A stretch of 24,345 bases of DNA from an uncultured Blautia sp. (GTDB lineage Bacteria; Bacillota; Clostridia; Lachnospirales; Lachnospiraceae). This document shows, one piece after another, positions 15,895 through 24,184 of this stretch (position 1 is its first letter; every line of letters starts with the position of its first letter). Under the pieces are notes generated by a model, which was given only the letters and a program-made list of their open reading frames with translations, did not search any database and was not told where the DNA came from. The position numbers and the translations under genes are program-made. Location of the stretch: positions 1 through 24,345 of the forward strand of contig CAAFRY010000123.1 in NCBI GenBank assembly GCA_900765525.1, written 5' to 3'.

Positions 15895-18165
15895 ATGAAC
15901 TATCAGGTATCAGCCCCGGACTTTAGGAAAAAAGGAATCTATGATTTAGGAGATGACTTTCGGGGAACAAATCCCCAGGGCCAGGACATTGGGTTTACGA
16001 ATTATTATATGACGCTGGAAGGAAAGCCCTTCTTTGGAATCAGCGGAGAATTTCATTTTTCAAGGTGTGACCACCGCCGGTGGGAGGACGAAATCATTAA
16101 AATGAAAATGTGCGGCATTAACGTGATTGCAACCTATGTGTTCTGGATTCATCATGAGGAGGAAGAAGGCTACTTTGATTTCAGCGGCAGGAAAAATCTC
16201 CGGTATTTCATAGAACTGTGCGGAAAACATGGGATGTATGTCATTGTCCGTATCGGCCCCTTTGACCATGGAGAGGTGCGGAACGGAGGACTTCCGGATT
16301 GGCTGTACGGAAAGCCTTTCCAGGTAAGAAAATTAAGCGAAGGATTTCTTTACTATGTTCGAAGACTCTATGGAAAGATTTCTCAGCAGCTTGAGGGACT
16401 TCTCTATAAAGACGGCGGCCCGGTTATTGCCACTCAGATTGACAATGAATATATGCATTCTTCTGCTCCCTGGGAAATTACTACAGGTATTTCCGATGAA
16501 TGGGTATTTGGCGGAGACGAGGGAGAGACTTATATGCTGACCCTTCTGGAAGAAGCAAAGAAATGCGGAATTGTGACACCTTTCTATACTTGTACCGGCT
16601 GGGGCGGCGCCATAACTCCGTCTGTGATGATGCCTTTATGGGGAGGATATGCCTACCGGCCCTGGCTCTTCTATGCAGAAAGAGGAGAGCACCCCTGTAC
16701 AGAGGAATATGTATACCAGGATTACCATAATAACCAGGCGAAAGTCACCAGTGATTTCCAGCCGGCCTATGAACCGGAAAGCCGCCCGTATGCCTGCTGT
16801 GAAATGGGAGGAGGTATGACCTGTACCTATAATTATCGTTTTATTCTACCGTATAAGAGTATAGACGCTATGACAAACATTAAGATTGCTTCAGGCTGTA
16901 ATTTCCTTGGATATTATGTATTCCAGGGCGGGACAAATCCTCTTGGAAAGCATGGAACATTTATGAATGAATCCCAGGTGCCGAAAATGTCTTATGATTA
17001 CCAGGCGGCTCTGGGCGAGTTCGGACAGATACGGGAGTCTTATTCCCGGTTAAAGGCAATCCATTATTTCTGCCAGGCTTTTGGAAATGAGCTCTGTCAA
17101 ATGCAGACACTTTTGCCAGAGGGAGCTTCCTTTATAGCACCTAAAGATTTAGACACACTACGCTTCTGTGTCCGGACAGATGGTGAAAAGGGCTTCCTGT
17201 TCCTGAATAATTTTCAGGACCATGTACAAAACCAGCCCAAAGAGAAGGAAAGGGTAACGATTACCCTGGGGGAAAAGCAGGTGGTCTTTGATGACATTGA
17301 CCTGGCGGCAGAAGAAAACTGTATCCTGCCTTTTAATCTGGACATGGAAGGCATTGTCCTGGAAAAGGCCACGGCACAGCTGATTACCAGAATTGAAAAA
17401 GAAGGTCAGATTACGTATGTATTTTTGAAACCAGAGGGCATGTGTCCGGTGTTTACCTTTGAGGATGGAGCGGTGACCAGCCAGGGAGGGAAAACCTTTG
17501 CATGTCATTCGGATAGAGAAAAGGAACTTTTCCAGGTGGAAAAAGGAGAGACACAGATTCACATTCTCTGTCTGAACCGGAAAATGGCGAATCAGATGTA
17601 TCTGCTTCAGGACCAGACTTTGCTTTTTGCAGAGGGAGCGGTTATGGAGGATGATAATGGTCTCCGCCTGGAAACAGACAAGGTGCGTAATACAGTTATG
17701 TCCTACCCTAAAGGCGCTTTTACGGAACATGGAAATCTGGAAAAAGACCAAAATCAGGATGAGATTTTTGACTGCTGGATTTTGAGTACAGAAGAGAAGA
17801 GACTGGATTTTGAGGTGACAGAAACAGGAAATCTCCGTTATACAGTAAAAATGCCTGATGATTTTATGGAAGGCCTTAAAGATGTGCTGGTACAAATCAG
17901 ATATACAGGGGATATAGGATATGCCTTTATAGATGGAGAGATGATTCATGATAACTTCTGCAACTCTGATGTGTGGGAAATCGGCCTGGCGGATTTTGCA
18001 CAGAGACTTGCAGAAGAGCCTTTGACTATAGTCATTACACCTCTGAGGGAAGGTGCTAATGTTAATGTAGAGTCTGCTATGGCCGCCCGTATGGAAAATG
18101 TAGAGGCTTTTATCGGTGAATTGAAGAGTATTGCATTAAAGCCGGTATATGAGATTGCCTTTTAA
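15895..18165 (+). CDS. Divergent GH35-like beta-galactosidase family enzyme
   Basis: This 756-aa protein has no signal peptide. The GH35 TIM barrel is recognised from FFGISGEFHFSRCDHRRWEDEIIKMKMCGINVI, YVFWIHHE, a VRIGPFDHGEVRNGGLPDWL block and TQIDNEY, where E185 is the likely acid/base. The likely nucleophile is E303 in CCEMGGGM. Both motifs differ from the usual ENEYG and the usual nucleophile context, and the canonical CAEW is replaced by DHGEV, so the substrate may not be a plain galactoside. The C-terminal half looks like beta-sandwich domains. A GGAGG site precedes the start. It presumably acts on the imported oligosaccharide together with the next protein. Confidence 0.85.
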   Translation: MNYQVSAPDFRKKGIYDLGDDFRGTNPQGQDIGFTNYYMTLEGKPFFGISGEFHFSRCDHRRWEDEIIKMKMCGINVIATYVFWIHHEEEEGYFDFSGRKNLRYFIELCGKHGMYVIVRIGPFDHGEVRNGGLPDWLYGKPFQVRKLSEGFLYYVRRLYGKISQQLEGLLYKDGGPVIATQIDNEYMHSSAPWEITTGISDEWVFGGDEGETYMLTLLEEAKKCGIVTPFYTCTGWGGAITPSVMMPLWGGYAYRPWLFYAERGEHPCTEEYVYQDYHNNQAKVTSDFQPAYEPESRPYACCEMGGGMTCTYNYRFILPYKSIDAMTNIKIASGCNFLGYYVFQGGTNPLGKHGTFMNESQVPKMSYDYQAALGEFGQIRESYSRLKAIHYFCQAFGNELCQMQTLLPEGASFIAPKDLDTLRFCVRTDGEKGFLFLNNFQDHVQNQPKEKERVTITLGEKQVVFDDIDLAAEENCILPFNLDMEGIVLEKATAQLITRIEKEGQITYVFLKPEGMCPVFTFEDGAVTSQGGKTFACHSDREKELFQVEKGETQIHILCLNRKMANQMYLLQDQTLLFAEGAVMEDDNGLRLETDKVRNTVMSYPKGAFTEHGNLEKDQNQDEIFDCWILSTEEKRLDFEVTETGNLRYTVKMPDDFMEGLKDVLVQIRYTGDIGYAFIDGEMIHDNFCNSDVWEIGLADFAQRLAEEPLTIVITPLREGANVNVESAMAARMENVEAFIGELKSIALKPVYEIAF

Positions 18166-18220
18166 AAATTCGAACCTTTGATAAACTGGAATAGATGGTA
18201 TTTTGGAGGAGCATTACAAA

Positions 18221-21200
18221 ATGGAAGCGAAAAAATTAGAAGCAGTGAAAATATGGGAAGAAGATGTAGTTATCCCCACATATGAAGCAGGGGAACCGGA
18301 CAAGAATCCTATGTTTTTGGAAAAACGTGTATATCAGGGAAGCTCAGGAAAGGTGTACCCTTATCCCACTACAGAGAAGATAAGTCACAAAAAAACAGAC
18401 AAGGTATGGCATGCCGTATATCTTGAAAATGAATATCTGAAGATTATGGTTTTGCCGGAGCTGGGCGGCCGCATTCAGCGGGCATATGACAAGACAAATG
18501 ACTACGATTTTGTATATTATAATCATGTGATTAAACCGGCACTGGTAGGACTGGCTGGCCCCTGGATTTCAGGAGGAATCGAGTTTAACTGGCCGCAGCA
18601 TCACAGGCCTACTACTTATATGCCGGTAGACCATCTTATTCAGGAGAACGAAGACGGAAGTAAGACCCTGCTGGTACATGATGTAGACCAGATGTACGGC
18701 ACCAAAGGAATTGCAGCATTTACGCTGTATCCGGGAAAGGCCTATATTGAAATCCGGGGACAGCTTTATAACCGGACCTCTATGCCACAGACATTTCTGT
18801 GGTGGGCGAATCCCGCAGTTCCCGTAAATGAATATACGCAGTCTATTTTCCCACCGGATGTTCACTGTGTATATGACCATGGAAAAAGAGCTGTTTCCAG
18901 ATTTCCTATTGCTAAAGGTGTATATTACAAGCATGATTACAGCGAAGGTGTGGATATATCCCGATATAAGAATATCCCTGTTCCTACCTCCTATATGGCG
19001 GAAACTTCCTCCTATGACTTTGTAGGCGGATATGATTATAAGAAAGAGGCCGGACTTCTCCATGTGGCAGACCATCATTTCTCACCGGGGAAAAAGCAGT
19101 GGACCTGGGGCTGCGGAGATTTTGGAAAGGCCTGGGACAGAAATCTGACAGATGAAGACGGCCCTTATGTGGAACTGATGACAGGTGTTTATACAGAGAA
19201 CCAGCCGGATTTCACATGGCTGAAACCTTTTGAAGAAAAAACCTTTAAGCAGTATTTCATGCCTTATAAAAAGGTAGAAGCAGTGAAAAATGCCACGATT
19301 CACGCTGCCCTTCATGTGAACGTGAAACCAGATAGCACTGCTATTGTGGTATATGCAACAGAAAAATACGAGGATGCAGAAATCCTTGTAGAGAAGAAGG
19401 GACAGGAAATTTACAGAGAAAGAGTTATGCTGTCTCCAGTGGATATTTATGATAAAGAGATTCCTGTTGGAGCGGAAAGAGAGGAGGATATCCGTACAGT
19501 GGTTCTTTGGAATGGCCGGATTCTGGTAGAGTATCAGGCAGAGGACCAGGGAATTCCCAAGATTGGACAGCCGGCAGAGGCAGCCAGGGAACCGCAGGAA
19601 ATCATGACTAATGAAGAACTGCTGTTGACAGCTCAGCATATAGAGCAGCACAGACACGCTACTTATATGCCGGACCCATATTACCTGGAGGGACTGAAAA
19701 GAGACCCTCTTGACAGTCGAATCAACAATGCCTATGGCATGCTGCTGCTGAGAAGAGGACTTTTCCAGGAGGCAGAAGAACATTTCCGCAAAGCGGTAAA
19801 ACGTCTTACATGGAGAAGCCCTAACCCCTATAACAGCGAGGCTTACTATAATCTGGGACTTGCCCTTTTCTATCAGGACAGAAAGAAAGAGGCTTATGAT
19901 GCCTTTTATAAGGCAGCCTGGAGCAATGAGCAGCAGGAGATGTCTTATTATTATCTGGCTTCCATACGTGCCGGAGAGGGAGACTACCAGGAGGCTCTGG
20001 ACCTGGCAGAAAAAGGACTGGTGAAAAATGCACATAATATTAAGGCCAGAGGTCTGAAGGCTGTTTTACTCAGAAAACTTGGACAGACAGAAAAAGCCCG
20101 GAAATGGGTTCAGGAAAATCTGGAGCTGGACCCCTTCGACTATGTATCCTTATATGAGCAGGCTCTGCTTTCCCAGGAAAAAGAGAAGATGCTGAATACA
20201 ATGAACAGTATTATGAGAAATTTTCAGGAAAATTATCTTCAGGCAGCCAGAGACTATGGAGAAAACGGATGCTGGGAAGAGGCCGTTGGCATTTTGGAGC
20301 AGTGTACCAGAGAATATCCAATGATTTCCTACTATAAAGCCTATTATCTGAAAAAAATGGGTCAGCCGGAACTGTGCCGGGAGGAATACAGAAAAGCGGA
20401 AGAGGCTTCCCCACTTTACTGCTTCCCAAACAAACTGGAGGATATTGTCGTATTGAAGGAAGCTATGTCAGCTTATCCGGAAGGAGCAAAGGCATATTAT
20501 TACCTGGGAAACCTGTATTATGATAAGCTGCAGTTTGAGGAGGCTGCTGCGCTGTGGGAAAAATCTATAGAGCTGGATGGAGCTTATCCTACAGTTCACC
20601 GGAACCTTGCCCTGGCATATTACAATAAGCAGCAAAAGCCTCAGAAAGCCAGAGAGGAACTGGAAAAGGCTTTTTCACTGGATAAAACAGATGCCAGAGT
20701 ATTCTTAGAATTAGACCAGCTTTATAAAAAACTGGGAGTAGATTTTGGGGAAAGGCTGAAAAATTATCAGGATAATATGGAAATCATTTCGGAAAGAGAT
20801 GATGTAATGCTGGAATACGTAACTCTTTATAACCTGACGGGAAATTATGAAAAAGCCTATGAAACCATTATGTCCCATACCTTCCGCCCATGGGAGGGAG
20901 CCGAAGGAAGAGTGTCCGGCCAGTATAAGATTGCGCTGACGGAGATGGCAAAAGAGAGGCTTGCACAAGGTCAATGGAGCCAGGCAGAAGAGCTTTTGAA
21001 GAAAGCCCTGGAATATCCGGTAAACCTGGGAGAAGGCAGACTGGAAGGAACAAAGGATAACAATATTTATTACTATCTGGGGCTGATTGAGAAGCACAAA
21101 GAGAATCAGGAAAAAGCTACAGAATATTTCAACCTGGCAGAACTGGGAGAAGATGAACCGGCAGGAGCCATGTACTATTATGACCAGCCGGCAGATATGA

Positions 21201-21535
21201 TTCTGTACAAAGGCCTGGCTGCCCTGGAGATAGGAGAGACAAAAGCTGCCTATGCCTGCTTTAATAAACTGATGGATTATGGTGAGAGACATTTGCAGGA
21301 GGAAGTAAAAAATGATTTCTTCGCAGTATCCCTTCCGGATTTCCTGATTTTTGAGGATGACATGGAGAAAAGAAATAAAGCCCACTGTCATTACCTTATG
21401 GGACTGGCAAATATAGGACTTGGAGAGTATACAAAGGCAGAAGAGCAGTTTGTGAAGGCATTGAGTTATGACTATAATCACCAGAACAGCAGGATTTATC
21501 TGAAAATGGTGAGAGACAGGGCTGTCGGGAAATAG
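18221..21535 (+). CDS. Mutarotase-like (DUF5107-type) domain fused to TPR array
   Basis: This 1104-aa cytoplasmic protein has a galactose-mutarotase-like beta-sandwich in residues about 1-390: ENEYLKIMVLPELGGRI is the family hallmark, then GGIEFNWPQHHRPTTYMP and FLWWANPAVPV. A linker leads to a long TPR array (about 470-1100; for example YNSEAYYNLGLALFYQDRKKEAYDAFYKAAW). I recognise the domain as DUF5107-like. I chose ATG 18221, since GGAGGAG (18205-18211) is its binding site; the in-frame TTG at 18203 would consume it. It is the last gene of the importer operon. The role is unknown; an enzyme or carbohydrate-binding scaffold working with the GH35-like protein is likely. Confidence 0.85.
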   Translation: MEAKKLEAVKIWEEDVVIPTYEAGEPDKNPMFLEKRVYQGSSGKVYPYPTTEKISHKKTDKVWHAVYLENEYLKIMVLPELGGRIQRAYDKTNDYDFVYYNHVIKPALVGLAGPWISGGIEFNWPQHHRPTTYMPVDHLIQENEDGSKTLLVHDVDQMYGTKGIAAFTLYPGKAYIEIRGQLYNRTSMPQTFLWWANPAVPVNEYTQSIFPPDVHCVYDHGKRAVSRFPIAKGVYYKHDYSEGVDISRYKNIPVPTSYMAETSSYDFVGGYDYKKEAGLLHVADHHFSPGKKQWTWGCGDFGKAWDRNLTDEDGPYVELMTGVYTENQPDFTWLKPFEEKTFKQYFMPYKKVEAVKNATIHAALHVNVKPDSTAIVVYATEKYEDAEILVEKKGQEIYRERVMLSPVDIYDKEIPVGAEREEDIRTVVLWNGRILVEYQAEDQGIPKIGQPAEAAREPQEIMTNEELLLTAQHIEQHRHATYMPDPYYLEGLKRDPLDSRINNAYGMLLLRRGLFQEAEEHFRKAVKRLTWRSPNPYNSEAYYNLGLALFYQDRKKEAYDAFYKAAWSNEQQEMSYYYLASIRAGEGDYQEALDLAEKGLVKNAHNIKARGLKAVLLRKLGQTEKARKWVQENLELDPFDYVSLYEQALLSQEKEKMLNTMNSIMRNFQENYLQAARDYGENGCWEEAVGILEQCTREYPMISYYKAYYLKKMGQPELCREEYRKAEEASPLYCFPNKLEDIVVLKEAMSAYPEGAKAYYYLGNLYYDKLQFEEAAALWEKSIELDGAYPTVHRNLALAYYNKQQKPQKAREELEKAFSLDKTDARVFLELDQLYKKLGVDFGERLKNYQDNMEIISERDDVMLEYVTLYNLTGNYEKAYETIMSHTFRPWEGAEGRVSGQYKIALTEMAKERLAQGQWSQAEELLKKALEYPVNLGEGRLEGTKDNNIYYYLGLIEKHKENQEKATEYFNLAELGEDEPAGAMYYYDQPADMILYKGLAALEIGETKAAYACFNKLMDYGERHLQEEVKNDFFAVSLPDFLIFEDDMEKRNKAHCHYLMGLANIGLGEYTKAEEQFVKALSYDYNHQNSRIYLKMVRDRAVGK

Positions 21536-21546
21536 ATAGTTCCAAA

Positions 21547-21594
21547 CAGAGGTCGGAGTAACTCGCATAAGTCACTCCGACCTCTGAAATTTTT
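21547..21594 (+). terminator. Intrinsic terminator of the importer/glycosidase operon
   Basis: A 17-bp stem with one mismatch pairs 21547-21563 with 21570-21586 around the loop CGCATA. It is followed by AAATTTTT. It lies 12 nt after the stop of the TPR protein. Confidence 0.85.
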
Positions 21595-21597
21595 GCC

Positions 21598-21632
21598 AAA
21601 AAAGAAAAAGATGGCTAACGACAACCATCTTT
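21598..21632 (-). terminator. Intrinsic terminator of the minus-strand accessory operon
   Basis: On the minus strand AAAGATGG (21632-21625) pairs with CCATCTTT (21614-21607), and TTCTTTTTT follows. It faces the plus-strand terminator a few bases away. The remaining 21633-21748 holds no gene that I can support. Confidence 0.75.
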
Positions 21633-21748
21633 CTCTTCGTTCCATGTTATAACTATGCGAAAACAAGATTGAGGCAGACCCGGCCAATCCAGACTTACAA
21701 CATTTGTGATGTATCATTTGTAAAGAGTTGGCTTGCATTGAGCTGACT

Positions 21749-21958
21749 CTATTTTTCTTTATACTCGGAAATCAGTTCCTCTGTCAAATACTCATCGCTC
21801 ATACAGTGCAAATCAGATACTCCTTCACTGATTAGACGATAAATGGTTGAGCGATAGAAAAAGTTCAGGGCATCATCCAAGGACAGGTTTTCTTTTTTCG
21901 AAAATTGCTGGATAATTCGGGCATATTTTTTTTGTAATAAAATAGGATTGGCGGTCAA
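21749..21958 (-). CDS. Small helical protein, DUF3791-like, third gene of triad
   Basis: This 69-aa protein has a predicted all-helical fold with LLQKKYARIIQQFSKKENLSLDDALNFFYRS, then LISEGVSDLHCMSDEYLTEELI. It resembles small DUF3791-type proteins that accompany DUF3990 genes. It starts with TTG that overlaps the TGA stop of the DUF3990-like gene (TTGA); GAGGGGAG lies 9 nt upstream inside that gene, supporting the unusual start. No catalytic motif is visible. It probably binds or regulates the DUF3990-like partner, by analogy with toxin-antitoxin gene pairs; this is inference. Confidence 0.75.
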   Translation of the reverse strand: MTANPILLQKKYARIIQQFSKKENLSLDDALNFFYRSTIYRLISEGVSDLHCMSDEYLTEELISEYKEK

Positions 21959-22428
21959 AGCTGTTCACTCCCCTCATAGTGCAGATATTCATCAAGAGCT
22001 TTCTGTGTTCGGAAACATATTTGTAAGTTGGGCTTTTCATAGCGCAGGCGGCGAATAGCTTCGCCTTTGTCAATCAGATTATCAAAGTAAAGCTCAACGG
22101 TATTAAATACCTTATCGTTGGCGACACCGCCAATCACTATATCATAATCTGTTGTATCATTTCCGGTTCTGCATTTCAAAATAAAGTCGAGCCATTCTTC
22201 AGAATAGCTTTCAAATCTCAAAATCTTGAGTTCCTGATAAGCCTTTTCATCAAAACTGTAACGAGAAACAATTCTGTTTTTGCCACGACGCTTGAATTTT
22301 TCACACCACTTTACTGCCTGATTGTAAAGCGGTGTTGTGTAAAAGCCACGTCCAAAATCGACATTTTCTCTGGAATGTAATAAATCCGGAATTTGAATCT
22401 CCAGATAGGAGCCATGATATAAAATCAT
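21955..22428 (-). CDS. DUF3990-like protein, probable ADP-ribosyltransferase fold
   Basis: This 157-aa protein begins MILYHGS, continues with FGRGFYTT (residues 25-32), and has DYDIVIGGVANDKVF followed by NTVELY. These blocks are typical of DUF3990. H5, Y30 and E112 could form an H-Y-E triad like that of ADP-ribosyltransferases, to which I recall this family being assigned. The start overlaps the stop of the upstream small gene (ATGA), and its own stop overlaps the next start. This arrangement suggests tightly linked production of three proteins, one of which could be a toxic enzyme. The cellular target is unknown. Confidence 0.82.
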   Translation of the reverse strand: MILYHGSYLEIQIPDLLHSRENVDFGRGFYTTPLYNQAVKWCEKFKRRGKNRIVSRYSFDEKAYQELKILRFESYSEEWLDFILKCRTGNDTTDYDIVIGGVANDKVFNTVELYFDNLIDKGEAIRRLRYEKPNLQICFRTQKALDEYLHYEGSEQL

Positions 22429-22664
22429 AATTGGATACCCCTTTCTTCCATTAAGCTGATAATATCATCTACGATATAGTCCTTACTTTGGGTATGAAGC
22501 ATCTCATATTCTGGTATAATATAGTTACTCAAAATATCGCTTTTTTCAGTCAGCGCCTGATAAATTTCTTCGGCATTTTTTCCCAGTCTAATGGCAATAT
22601 TTTCAATACAGAATACAGCAAACTCCAGTTCGTCTGTATTTGTTATTTTGGCGTTATCCCCCAT
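22425..22664 (-). CDS. DUF3791-like small protein, first gene of triad
   Basis: This 79-aa protein contains LEFAVFCIENIAIRLGKNAEEIYQALTEKSDILSNYIIPEYEMLHTQSKDYIVDDIISLMEERG, which I recognise as DUF3791-like. I chose ATG 22664 rather than the in-frame ATG at 22688, because AGGAGGTG lies 8 nt before 22664 and would fall inside the longer reading. It precedes and overlaps the DUF3990-like gene (ATGA). Being first and small, it fits an antitoxin or accessory position. It starts 31 nt after the DUF1349-like stop, so it may be co-transcribed with that gene. Confidence 0.82.
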   Translation of the reverse strand: MGDNAKITNTDELEFAVFCIENIAIRLGKNAEEIYQALTEKSDILSNYIIPEYEMLHTQSKDYIVDDIISLMEERGIQL

Positions 22665-22694
22665 CGCTGCAACACCTCCTGTCTGCATGAGAGT

Positions 22695-23294
22695 TTAGTC
22701 AGGCTGCTGCCCGTCGTGGGCCTTCCACTGACAATCCGTAAGCTTCATATCCGTAAAAACTGCCTTGAAGGAGGAATCCTCAGGAGAGCAGGCGTAAATG
22801 CCGAACCGGATTTTTCCATTGCCTTTGTGCATATGACAGATACGCATTTGACTAAAATGTACACCGTCATCGGAACATTCGATACAGTAGTCGTCTTCTC
22901 TGCGGCTAAAGCGGTACCACATAGAGTTTACAGCAGCAGGGATAGCTGTGGTTGCCCAATCAGAGTAGCCGTCATTGGTCACCACACTGCCTAAATGCTG
23001 AAACTCCTTGTTTTCGTATTCTACAGAGCCTTTCAGCCAGTTTTCGCTGTCTAAATACATAACAATGCCGCATTGGTCGAAACGATGATGACTGTCTGTA
23101 AAATCTGTTTTAACGACAAAGCTGAAGAATTTTTCTTCTGTTTCCATCTGAAAAACAGGAGCATTATCATTTTGAAAATGGTAGTAAGTTCTCTGCCATA
23201 AATCGGTATGAGGACTTGTAACAATTTCTATCCTGCCATCTTCTATGTGAAAACTTTTGGGCTGCCTTGTCCATTTGAAATTTTTTGTATCCAT
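22695..23294 (-). CDS. DUF1349-like concanavalin-type beta-sandwich protein
   Basis: This 199-aa protein starts MDTKNFKWTRQPKSFHIEDGRIEIVTSPHTDLWQRTYY and contains DQCGIVMYLDSENWLKGSVEYE, a W/Y/R-rich strand and ECSDDGVHFSQMRICHMHKGNGKIRFGIYACSPE. These blocks match DUF1349, a lectin/glucanase-like beta-sandwich family of unsettled function. There is no signal peptide. AAAGGAG lies 8 nt before the start. It sits upstream of the DUF3791/DUF3990 triad and may share its transcript. Carbohydrate binding is possible but not shown by the sequence. Confidence 0.85.
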   Translation of the reverse strand: MDTKNFKWTRQPKSFHIEDGRIEIVTSPHTDLWQRTYYHFQNDNAPVFQMETEEKFFSFVVKTDFTDSHHRFDQCGIVMYLDSENWLKGSVEYENKEFQHLGSVVTNDGYSDWATTAIPAAVNSMWYRFSRREDDYCIECSDDGVHFSQMRICHMHKGNGKIRFGIYACSPEDSSFKAVFTDMKLTDCQWKAHDGQQPD

Positions 23295-23375
23295 GCTATA
23301 CTCCTTTGCGCATGTCAGTCAATCTTTGTGCAAATTCAAATTGCCGACACGTTTTATTATTGCAACTTTTTACCT

Positions 23376-23410
23376 CCGGTGTACAAGGCGTTTGGCCCTT
23401 TGTACACTGG
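23376..23410. repeat. Dispersed repeat fragment forming a hairpin
   Basis: CCGGTGTACAAGG (23376-23388) pairs with CCTTTGTACACTGG (23397-23410) with one bulged base and the loop CGTTTGGC. Positions 23387-23409 repeat 158-180 with one mismatch. It lies in the 129-nt gap between the P-loop gene and the DUF1349-like gene. There is no T-run on either side, so terminator function is doubtful. Confidence 0.65.
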
Positions 23411-23423
23411 GGATAACATACAA

Positions 23424-24110
23424 TCAGTCTGTTTCATTTCCGCAATTAGTGAGATTGGAACCATTTTTAACAAGCCCAAAATGTTGCTCTACTTTTTCTA
23501 CGGTTTCATCAATTGTACTTTTTTGGGTTCTTTCAATCCAATAATAACCACTATTCTTAATATCCGTATATCTTTTTTGGTTCAAATCTTTCAAGGCCCC
23601 ATTGCATATTGCCTTTGCTTTTATGACATCAGACGCACTGTTTATAAAATCTCTAAATCCTTGATGGTCGGGGCGATTACAATAATCATCAACTAAATTC
23701 GAAGGTTCTTTTATCAAAAAAACTATTCTTGATGCTTCTGTTAATTGATTAGCTTCTTCCACGGTTAAATGGCAGTCACACAACAGGATTCTATTTTGTG
23801 AAAGACGAATCAAATCTAACAATACAAAATCTAATTGCTCCCTTGTGTTATCAATCAGCCATTTTTTATATTCCTCTACAGTACGTCCAAAAAATGCATC
23901 AGCATTTTTAAAGACTTTATTCATAGATGGTTGAAAAGCAAAATTTGAAATTTTTTGATGAATTGCGAACTGCTCATCTATATTATAAACTAATAAATTG
24001 TGGCGTTTCGCTAATTTGTGTGAAACAGTTGTCTTTCCACCGCAGGGAGTTCCGGTTATAAAATAAACATTTTTTAAATATTCACGGAGTACATTATCTT
24101 GAAATATCAT
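23424..24110 (-). CDS. P-loop kinase-like NTPase behind a leader-peptide attenuator
   Basis: This 228-aa protein has an N-terminal Walker A, GTPCGGKTT (residues 20-28), after a hydrophobic strand (NVYFIT), then LLVYNIDEQF. A middle strand, RILLCDCHLT, may be a Walker-B-like or kinase site, and SRIVFLIKEPSNLVDDYCNRPDHQGFRDF resembles a lid-region loop. The overall plan is that of small-molecule or nucleotide kinases; the substrate is not identifiable by eye. AAAGGAG precedes ATG 24110 by 8 nt. The upstream leader ORF and alternative hairpins suggest ribosome-dependent induction, as for some antibiotic resistance genes. An antibiotic-modifying phosphotransferase is one possibility; a housekeeping nucleotide kinase is another. 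Confidence 0.75.
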   Translation of the reverse strand: MIFQDNVLREYLKNVYFITGTPCGGKTTVSHKLAKRHNLLVYNIDEQFAIHQKISNFAFQPSMNKVFKNADAFFGRTVEEYKKWLIDNTREQLDFVLLDLIRLSQNRILLCDCHLTVEEANQLTEASRIVFLIKEPSNLVDDYCNRPDHQGFRDFINSASDVIKAKAICNGALKDLNQKRYTDIKNSGYYWIERTQKSTIDETVEKVEQHFGLVKNGSNLTNCGNETD

Positions 24111-24111
24111 T

Positions 24112-24184
24112 ACAAAATCTCCTTTATTAAATAGTTTTTAGCATTTTGTCTGTACATAAAACTATTTAATATAGCTTTATGTAC
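24112..24184 (-). promoter_or_regulatory. Candidate attenuator with mutually exclusive hairpins
   Basis: In the minus-strand RNA, 24184-24171 (GTACATAAAGCTAT) pairs with 24165-24152 (ATAGTTTTATGTAC) over 14 bp including one G-U; on the plus strand the same position would be an A-C mismatch. Overlapping the second arm, 24170-24158 (ATTAAATAGTTTT) pairs perfectly with 24138-24126, which abuts the AAAGGAG site at 24125-24119. A third possible helix is 24149-24143 with 24118-24112 (ACAAAAT/ATTTTGT), which flanks the site. No T-run follows any stem, so control would be at translation. Which state is ON is not clear from the sequence. Confidence 0.6.

Noticed and set aside
17158..17949. 263-aa minus-strand open frame
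   Set aside because: It is antisense to the GH35-like gene and shows no motif or start signal.
18203..18220. In-frame TTG start for the TPR protein
   Set aside because: The TTG overlaps the GGAGGAG ribosome binding site, which serves ATG 18221 at correct spacing.
19082..21568. Long minus-strand open frames of 317 and 285 aa (19082-20035 and 20711-21568)
   Set aside because: They lie antisense to the well-supported TPR protein and have Cys/Leu/Phe-rich shadow composition without family motifs.
21633..21748. Possible pseudogene remnant (a short frame ending ADPANPDLQHL)
   Set aside because: Only about 18 codons remain before an upstream stop and I recognise no family; too little to annotate.
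23208..23696. Plus-strand open frame of 162 aa spanning the repeat fragment
   Set aside because: It overlaps two supported minus-strand genes; its AFGPLYT segment is only the translated dispersed repeat, also seen near 155-180.
24152..24184. The palindrome upstream of the P-loop gene as a protein-binding operator
   Set aside because: Not excluded, but it starts exactly at the leader stop codon, is perfect only as minus-strand RNA with a G-U pair, and overlaps a second alternative stem, which fits an RNA attenuator better.
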